64,000 bases of DNA from Moniliella sp. 'wahieum' (Eukaryota > Basidiomycota > Moniliellomycetes > Moniliellales > Moniliellaceae): assembly GCA_003971905.1 (NCBI GenBank), contig RSEE01000029.1, forward strand, positions 620,001-684,000, given 5' to 3'. Position numbers and translations under genes: made by a program. Position 1 is the first letter of the stretch, and every line of letters starts with the position of its first letter. Below are positions 57,887 through 64,000 of this stretch, piece after piece. Under the pieces are notes generated by a model, which worked only from the letters and a program-made list of their open reading frames with translations, was not told the DNA's origin and searched no databases.

Positions 57887-59334
57887 TCACACCAACGTCC
57901 TTCCTGAAGAATCGGAGCTGCTGCGTACCGAGGCAGGGTCGAGGGCCGAGCTGGGAGCAGGGTAGGGCGCCGACCCATCCTGCTCTTTTGCTCGTGGGTC
58001 CACAGGCTCCATGCGGACCAAGGACGAGTCTGACGCCGCTGATACAGGCACCACCGCGGCCATAGGAATGTCCGAGGGGATGGGCTGCCATGCGTGTTGT
58101 CGCTCGCTCAAGCCGAGGCAGGGTAAGGGGAAGAGAGGAGGAGGGGGCAAGGTGCTGGACCGGTCCGCATGGCTCAGCGATATGGCCGACGCTGGTGGTG
58201 CGTCACGAAGTAGGAGACGGTCAATGCCGCGGGTACTAAGGTGGGCCGTATGCTGGTGCTCAATTCTTCGTAGTGGGCCCAAGACAGCGCCCGGAAAGAA
58301 GAGGAGCGTCAAGGCACTCCCGGCGGCCAAATCAATCGCCCAGTGATGGTGAAAGTACATCGTCGAGTAAAACATCATGGCCGTATAGAGTGCCATCAAG
58401 CCCGTGCCCACCCGGGCACAGTAGCGCGCTACAACAACGACGAGCACACTGCCGTCGCCGCATGCAACGACGGGATCGCTCCAAAACAACGGGGCCCTTT
58501 CGGAACCCATCGGTGTAGAGGTGCGTGCCTAGCACTTGGTCCACCCGCACCAACCCGGCCGCGTTGCCCGGAAAAGAATAGTCAGGCACCGTGCCAGGCG
58601 GTACGTGTCGTAGTACCACGGCCCGCATGTGGGTTGAGCAATGCAGTGCCAGCCCGTCAAGTTCTGCAGACCAAGGCACCAGCCAAACACGTTGGCCGCA
58701 CTGGGCGGCGCAAAGAACCAGAGCCACCAGCCTACCAGGAACGGCGAGGCGAAATGCAACACGCCATAAAACAGCCACGCCACCACGTCCAGCACTGGCG
58801 CCGGGTCCAGACCCAACGCCAGCTCATTCAGCACGCGCAAGCCCACGGGGAAACATAGCACGGCTGCGGGCCAGGCTAGGGCGCCGGCCACCGCCATTGG
58901 CTTGGCGAGCGCGGATGTGCACAAGGGCCAAGGGAACTAGCAGCAGCGTGCTCACCACCACGCCGGCCGTCGAGAGCATCTTGGCCTCGAGCACGGGCAG
59001 CACGTCGGTGTGGATCTGGTAAGGGAAGGGGGGAGGGGGGTCAGGCGAGGCCAGGGAGGAGGGGGTAAGAAACAAACGCACAGTGGGGCGGATGTGGTCG
59101 GGGATGCGGGCCTGCTTGAAGGCAAAGGTCCAGACGAGGGGCGGGCCATGCCGAAGAGCAGGCCAGCAAGCCAGCGGAGGGGGTGCTTGCCGTTGAGCAG
59201 GACGCGGGTGCAGTGCACGACGAGGCGGCGGACAGGGCGGCAGACGAGGGCGAGGGCAAGGATGGAGGCGAGGAGGGCGAGGATGGGGCCGACAATCTTG
59301 GCCCAGACGGCCAGAGGGCGTAGGCGAGGGCCAT
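57887..59334 (-). CDS. AUR1: Inositol phosphorylceramide synthase (Aur1, PAP2 superfamily)
   Basis: Transfers phosphoinositol from phosphatidylinositol to ceramide in the Golgi; essential in fungi and the target of aureobasidin A. Start MALAYALWPSG; TM segment AKIVGPILALLASILALALV; GKHPLRWLAG; an intron at 59016-59081 (GTGCGT..CCAG) lies between IRPT and IHTDVLPVLEAKML. Then TM segments LDVVAWLFYGVLHFASPF and AANVFGWCLGLQNLTG, the family block PDYSFPGNAAGLVRVDQVLG THLYT, the PAP2 motif AIPSLHAATAVCSS, and YSTMYFHHHWAIDLAAGSAL with the catalytic HHW..D. The tail is Ser/Pro/Asp-rich and ends RTLV. Frame shifts occur near 58450, 58560-58640 and 59140-59320. Confidence 0.87.
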
Positions 59335-59980
59335 GCTGGGGTGGGGAGAGAGGAGAGGAGGAGCAGAGGCGAGGACGAGGACGAGGAGCCCAACCTCGGG
59401 CGAGCGTGGTGGAGGCGGCGGGGGGGGGCACTGGCGGGTGGGGGGGAGGAGGAGCAGCAGACAGGGTCGGAGCGAAGGGCCTGCGAGTGGGTGCGGGCTT
59501 AGCATTCGCTTCGCTTCGTGCCAAGTGAAGTGCTTAGCCAGTCGGGCGGTCGTGCGATGCGCCATCTGCAGCCTGGGCAAGCGCAGCACAGCCCAGCACG
59601 CACCATCGGCCAGCTGTGCCCAGCGCCCAGTGCCACGCCCAGTGCCCAGCACTCTGCCCGCGTCCGAGCCGCCGCACCCACCCGCTCGCGCCATCGTGCA
59701 TCGCCTGCCGTCCGGTGCCGTCACGCGTCACCGCCCCCACACACCCGCCCCGTGCCTCCCGCCCACACCGCGCCGTGCCACCCCCGGGTGGCTTGCCGCT
59801 TGGCCGCCCGGGGGCTGCTGCGGTGGCACCGCGGCCCCGCAGGACTGCGCAGCTCTGCGCAGCCCAGCGCCCCGCCAGTGTGCTTGGCACACGACCGGGG
59901 CCCCTCGGCCGTCGCCTCCACGGCCCCCGATGCATGATGCTTGCGCCTCGTGTGGGACAGGGGATGCTGCGGGCGCCCCC

Positions 59981-60056
59981 ATGCATGATGCATGATGCAT
60001 GATGCATGGTGTCTGATGCATGGTGTCTGATGCATGATGTGCGATGTGTGATGCTG
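59981..60056. repeat. ATGCATG / GTGTCTG phased heptad tract
   Basis: Ten units in exact 7-bp register: ATGCATG x4, GTGTCTG, ATGCATG, GTGTCTG, ATGCATG, ATGTGCG, ATGTGTG. Non-palindromic GTGTCTG units keep the phase of their neighbours. Confidence 0.95.
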
Positions 60057-61370
60057 CGCAGAGGCAGTGTCCAGTCTCTCCCGCTGCCACCGCTGTCGTA
60101 CGGTCGTACTAGTCCGCCCAGCCTGCAGGCCCAGTGCGATGTGAGACTGATCGTTGAACGGCGCTGGCCTGGAGGGCTTGGCACTGCGCCGCTGGGCAGC
60201 CGACAGCGAACGTGACGCGTGACGTGTGAACATGTTGAACTTCAACTTGAATAGTGAGATGGAGCGGTGCATTCGGTCAGTCCCAGGAGGCTGCCTCGGA
60301 CTGGCGCGGTGCGCAGCCCCCTGCGCCACCCCGGTGGACCGGTGCTTCCGCGGAGCCTCCCCTCTGTGGGCTACTGTGGGCGTCCATCTTGCCTGGGGCC
60401 GACGCTTGGGCCTTAGGCTAAGGGTTACCTAGTACCTAGCCACTAGTCACTGGCTAGTCACTGGTTAGTCACCAGTCCGCGGGATGGCTCAGGCGCGGTG
60501 TTGAGCCTCAGCTTGCCTGCGCCCTCATGCCGAGGCCGATGCAGGCCGATGCCGGCCGATGGATGGACTGGGTACACCGACTCATGCTTGCCCGACCTGA
60601 CCGACCGGATGGGTGGTCTGGTCGATCGGATGACCGAGGTTCGACTGCTGGCCAATACATATCGTAGAGGCCATCGATGCCAGTCGCTCGGGCAGGCGGC
60701 ACTGGCGCTGCGCTGCGCTGCGCTCGGTCGCGCTCGGCGGGGGGCGCACCACACACTGCTCTCCTGCCCCTGCCTGCTCTGCTTCGCTCGCTCTCTATCG
60801 TGCCTCCCATTTCAGGCGCCAGCAGGCCAGCGTGCGTCGAACGTACTTCCCCTCAGTTACGCGTTACGCTCGCAGAGCACCTGTACCTAGCATGTAGCAC
60901 CCCCCAGCAGCCACTAGCCACTAGCCCTCCACCATCGGCCATCCACCATCCCATGTCGCCCCCCGTGCCAGCCGCTGGGCAGAGAGAGTGATGGAGAGGG
61001 GCGTTCAAGCTCAAGCTTCAAGGACCCTAGAGTGGCCAGAGAACCCCCAGTGACTGGGGACCGGTGATCAATGACCGATGGTCGCTCCAAGCTACACAAC
61101 CGCTCCACCACTCTTCTCCACAACACTGATTGATTGCGACAAGTTGGCCACGTACAGACGATCCACCCACGCAGCAGCCCCCGCCGTCCCCGCCACCTCC
61201 CACTGCCCACCTCCCTATCTCTCCCCATCTCAGATCCCACACCTCCCTGTGCTTTCTACCGCGCCAAGCCATCAGCCAGCCGCACTGCATCACACCAAGC
61301 TTGAAGCTTCATGCACGTTGCACGAAGCGGCTCGAAAAGCACATACTCCCCGCTCCATGATCCCACTCCA

Positions 61371-61393
61371 CGCTCCACGCTCCACGCTCCACA
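61371..61393. repeat. (CTCCACG)3 heptad array
   Basis: Three tandem units of 7 bp, not palindromic. Same period as the other arrays. Confidence 0.88.
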
Positions 61394-62157
61394 CGCTCTC
61401 CGCCACGCTCCCCCGTCACGCGCCACGCGCCACCGCCCCCCCTTGTTTGGTCGCCAGGGGTCGCCTTGGGCCCCTTGAAGCTTGACGTTGGAGCTTGAAG
61501 CTAGATGCAATGCTTTGTCGACTGGATTTGCCCGCTTTTTCCTGCCCGCCTAGTACTTAGTACTTAGTAGGTACATCGATGCTACCAGCCCAAATCTTGA
61601 TAAGGCTCACAGTGAGTACGTACGGCTGCCGCCGCCGAGAATCATTTCCTAGCACTAGCCACGAGTTACTAGGTAGCCTAGCGAGTAACTAACTAGTAAC
61701 CAGCCACCAGTGAGGTTACCTGACCATCATCCACATGGCCTCGCGTATCGAGTCTGCATCTGCATACCTGAGAAGCGCAACGCAATAGGGGGTGCAGAAA
61801 CGCATAACTGGTAGCCGGTAACCGGTAACCTCCCTTGCCGCTGCGGCTTGTGTCACATCTCAGCGTCATCACTTAGACCACATCACACATAGTCACGTGA
61901 CTGACCCACGTGCGCCCTTGGGTGTCTGCGTCTCTCCAGCCTTAACCATTGCTTTGCTGCACCTACCAGTCCCCCAGCGCCCTCAGCTGAAGACTCCTTG
62001 GAAGCTCACCCCCACCATCCCATTTTCTCACTTTCCTTTAGCAGCTTGAGCCCACACTTGACTTGTGGACAGACGTGTGGGCCACTCGCCTGCTGCCGCG
62101 CCACCCTCCCACACGCTACCCCTTCCGTATCTGATGCGCGTACCCAAGCCGTCTATA

Positions 62158-62936
62158 ATGCCTGCCGTCCCCGCCGCCCCGGCTGCCCTCACGGTGGACG
62201 ATGGCGCCCTGGCTCTTCCGCCGGCCCACGTGCACTTGTGCCGTCCATGTCGCGGCCAACAACACACACCCACTCGAGCTTGCCTTTGCAGGCTCTATGC
62301 GGACCAAAGTCCTCTCCCTGGCAGATGCCGCGGCCCAGATCCAGAGCCCGGCGCACGCCAAGGCCTTGATTCACTTCTTGACCGAGGAACGTGGGTACAC
62401 CCTCGCGGAGGTCCTTGCCGAGGTGCCGAATGGCTGTGTGCCCGTCACCCCCCGATCTACCCGGATTCCACGCGCTCGCCACGGACCCGCCTACCGTACC
62501 TTGACCATGATGGCGCCCGCCCCAGCGGACAAACCGTGGAAGCTCATTGACCGTATCATCTCCTCCCAGGTGTTCCCTCCTGGCCTGCCTGCCCTGCCTT
62601 GGGCTCCAGCAAGTGGTACATGCTCATGAAGAAGGGGTTACTGCAGTGTGTGGTCTGTGGCACATTCTCGAGAACGGTCCTGCGACAGCCGACGAGGTGG
62701 CACTCGATTATGAATTGCCCGCCTGCCTCGCCGTGGGCATGGATGACGAGACCAGGTACATGGTACAGGACCGATCGGGACACGTGTGCGTGTTCCTACG
62801 CAACCTGCACCGCCAGTACGGCGACGGGCACGACTTAGCCATGCGGGAAGTGTACCTGCGGCAGTTACTAGTTACTAGTTACTGCAGCTCCAGCCCAAGC
62901 GCGGAGAGATGTTGCAGGAAATTTGTCGCGCATTGA
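62158..62936 (+). CDS. Hypothetical protein, family not recognised
   Basis: A start at 62158 gives MPAVPAAPAALTVDDGAL; a probable intron (GTGCAC..TGCAG, about 62228-62291) leads to SMRTKVLSLADAAAQI, HAKALIHFLTEERGYTLAEVLAEVP, and after another probable intron (about 62570-62610) EEGVTAVCGLWHILENGP, ATADEVALDYELPACLAVGMDDET, HVCVFLRNLHRQYGDGHDLAMREVY. Composition and spacing look like a real protein, but I cannot name a family. The frame continues toward the integrase-like region downstream, so this may be its 5' part rather than a separate host gene. An ACTAGTT heptad pair sits at 62867-62883. Confidence 0.4.
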
Positions 62937-64000
62937 GGTGTGAGCCCGCGATGCGTCTTGCTCGTCGAGAGCGATTCGGTGGCTTGTATGACCCTCCGCT
63001 CCGCTCGCTCTCTCGTCCACCCCCTCGGCATGATCAACCTCGCCTCGCGCACCGCACACACACACGCATCCAAGCTGTGCACCTCAGTGGCCTCGCGCTC
63101 GAGCTCCAGCCAACTACCGTTCCAGCCAGGCGGGATCGCGCCTGCCGCCGTGTGGCCAGCGGTCCGGCCAGGCCCGCGCAAGCGACCACCGTCCAACGGG
63201 GGACCGCCTGTCCATCCACCGCTCCCGCTACGCCTCCCACAGCCCTGCGGCACGCGCGTCCTCCACCCTTTCTCCCTCCTGCACCTCCACAGTCCCTGTC
63301 CCGCGCCACGGCGGGGGGACCGAGGTACGCGCTGACCGTGACAGATGCCTGTACGCAGTACGCCTGGACGCAGCCGTTGGTGCGGCAGCAAGATGCGACG
63401 GCGGCGGTGCAGGCGCTGATCTGGCGGGACCTTGCTCGTCCTGACCGGCGCCTTGAGACCGTGCGGTGCGACCATGTCCCCCCGCTCTCTACGGCTTTGG
63501 AGACGTTTTGTGCTGAGCTGGGCGTGGTGCGGCAGCGTGCGGATGCGCATGCGCATCCGGACCAAAAGGCGTCCGGGGGGAATGACACGGCCGGCGCACA
63601 CCGTCCATCATCCAATCTACCTTGCACTCTTGCACCGTGCCTGGAGCATGGTACGGTCCAACGGCTTGGTCTGGGACCAGTGGTCCACCACAACTCTCCT
63701 GGCCGCCACGTAAGCTGCCAACCAGGCCCGGCCCCGGTCCGCCCCACGGCCCCAACCCGGGCACCGGGAACGGCACCAGGAGACTGTGGGACAGACAGTC
63801 GGTTTGTGGCGTACCATGGGTTCCACCCCTTGGCTCGGCATGCCAGCGGCCCAGTTTGGCACGCCTCGCGTACCTGCCCGTGCGCCCGCGCATCAGCCCC
63901 ACGAGAAGACCGACACGCGTCCCCCTCCGCGTGCCAAGTCGAAATCGAATCCCGATCCGAATCTGAGCTCCAAGCCGAACGGCGGGCGCGTGCCATAATG
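62883..64000 (+). mobile_element. Possible Ty1/copia-like fossil, pre-integrase and integrase region
   Basis: One frame stays open to the window edge. From about 63320 it resembles a copia integrase core: RYALTVTDACTQYAWTQPL, spacing of about 43 residues to VRCDH, then FCAELGVVRQ and a HPDQ segment. A His/Cys-containing stretch upstream is compatible with a pre-integrase domain. The core is diverged and I judge it broken or far decayed. No LTR, reverse transcriptase or RNase H is visible in the window; the element would continue beyond the right edge. A domesticated host gene is the alternative. Confidence 0.45.

Larger units (their letters stand above)
59335..62157. other. Intergenic region with heptad tracts
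   Basis: About 2.8 kb without a recognised gene. It holds GGGGGAGGAGG tracts, GC-rich CCCAGC repeats (59570-59650), the ATGCATG tract at 59981-60056, ACTAGTCACTGGCTAGTC-type repeats near 60440-60478, AAGCTTG-type units near 61008-61020 and 61299-61312, and a CTCCACG repeat at 61371-61393. Palindrome-rich CTAGTAACTAG sequence occurs at 61650-61710. Confidence 0.55.

Overview
The window is nuclear DNA of a fungus, probably a basidiomycete. The evidence is GC-rich genes with short GT..AG introns (about 55-220 bp, many with a CTGAC/CTAAC-like branch site), divergently transcribed histone H3 and H4 genes, and a set of fungal proteins: Mnr2-type CorA magnesium transporter, Pho85-type cyclins, Cyc8 corepressor, endosulfine, protein kinase C, inositol phosphorylceramide synthase and a prenylated Sel1-repeat protein. 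The phylum is an inference; no species can be read from the sequence.

Layout. 0-17 kb is gene-dense: arginase, histone H1, NUF2 (reverse), a Pho80-like cyclin, histone H3 (reverse), histone H4, YRA1 and MNR2 (reverse). 17-24 kb is a gene-poor block of visibly lower GC holding a 5'-truncated LINE tail. A second Pho85-type cyclin lies at 24.2-26.1 kb (reverse). 26-38.8 kb has no gene I can recognise and is filled with short arrays of 7-bp period; its right part (36.2-38.7 kb) is again lower in GC. 38.8-47.5 kb holds a PKC1-like kinase (reverse), an EFM7-like methyltransferase (reverse), CYC8 and an endosulfine gene. A LINE with a recognisable reverse transcriptase lies at 49.3-51.6 kb (reverse). 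52.5-59.3 kb holds MsrA, the Sel1-repeat CaaX protein and AUR1 (reverse). The right end holds an unidentified reading frame and a degenerate integrase-like region that resembles a Ty1/copia fossil and runs off the edge.

Two window-wide observations matter most. First, many intergenic stretches and at least one intron carry arrays built on a strict 7-bp register. Each unit is usually a 6-bp palindrome of the form A-(4-bp palindrome)-T plus one spacer base, and the palindrome can change from unit to unit without losing register. Second, nearly every conserved gene, including histone H3, is interrupted by single-base shifts, often at homopolymers, while histone H4 is clean. This looks more like consensus error in a long-read assembly than mass pseudogenisation, so exon ends and starts below are approximate.

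The genes form no pathway cluster. They are ordinary housekeeping and regulatory genes: chromatin and chromosome segregation (H1, H3, H4, NUF2), mRNA export (YRA1), transport and metabolism (MNR2, arginase, MsrA, AUR1), and signalling and transcription (two cyclins, PKC, endosulfine, CYC8).
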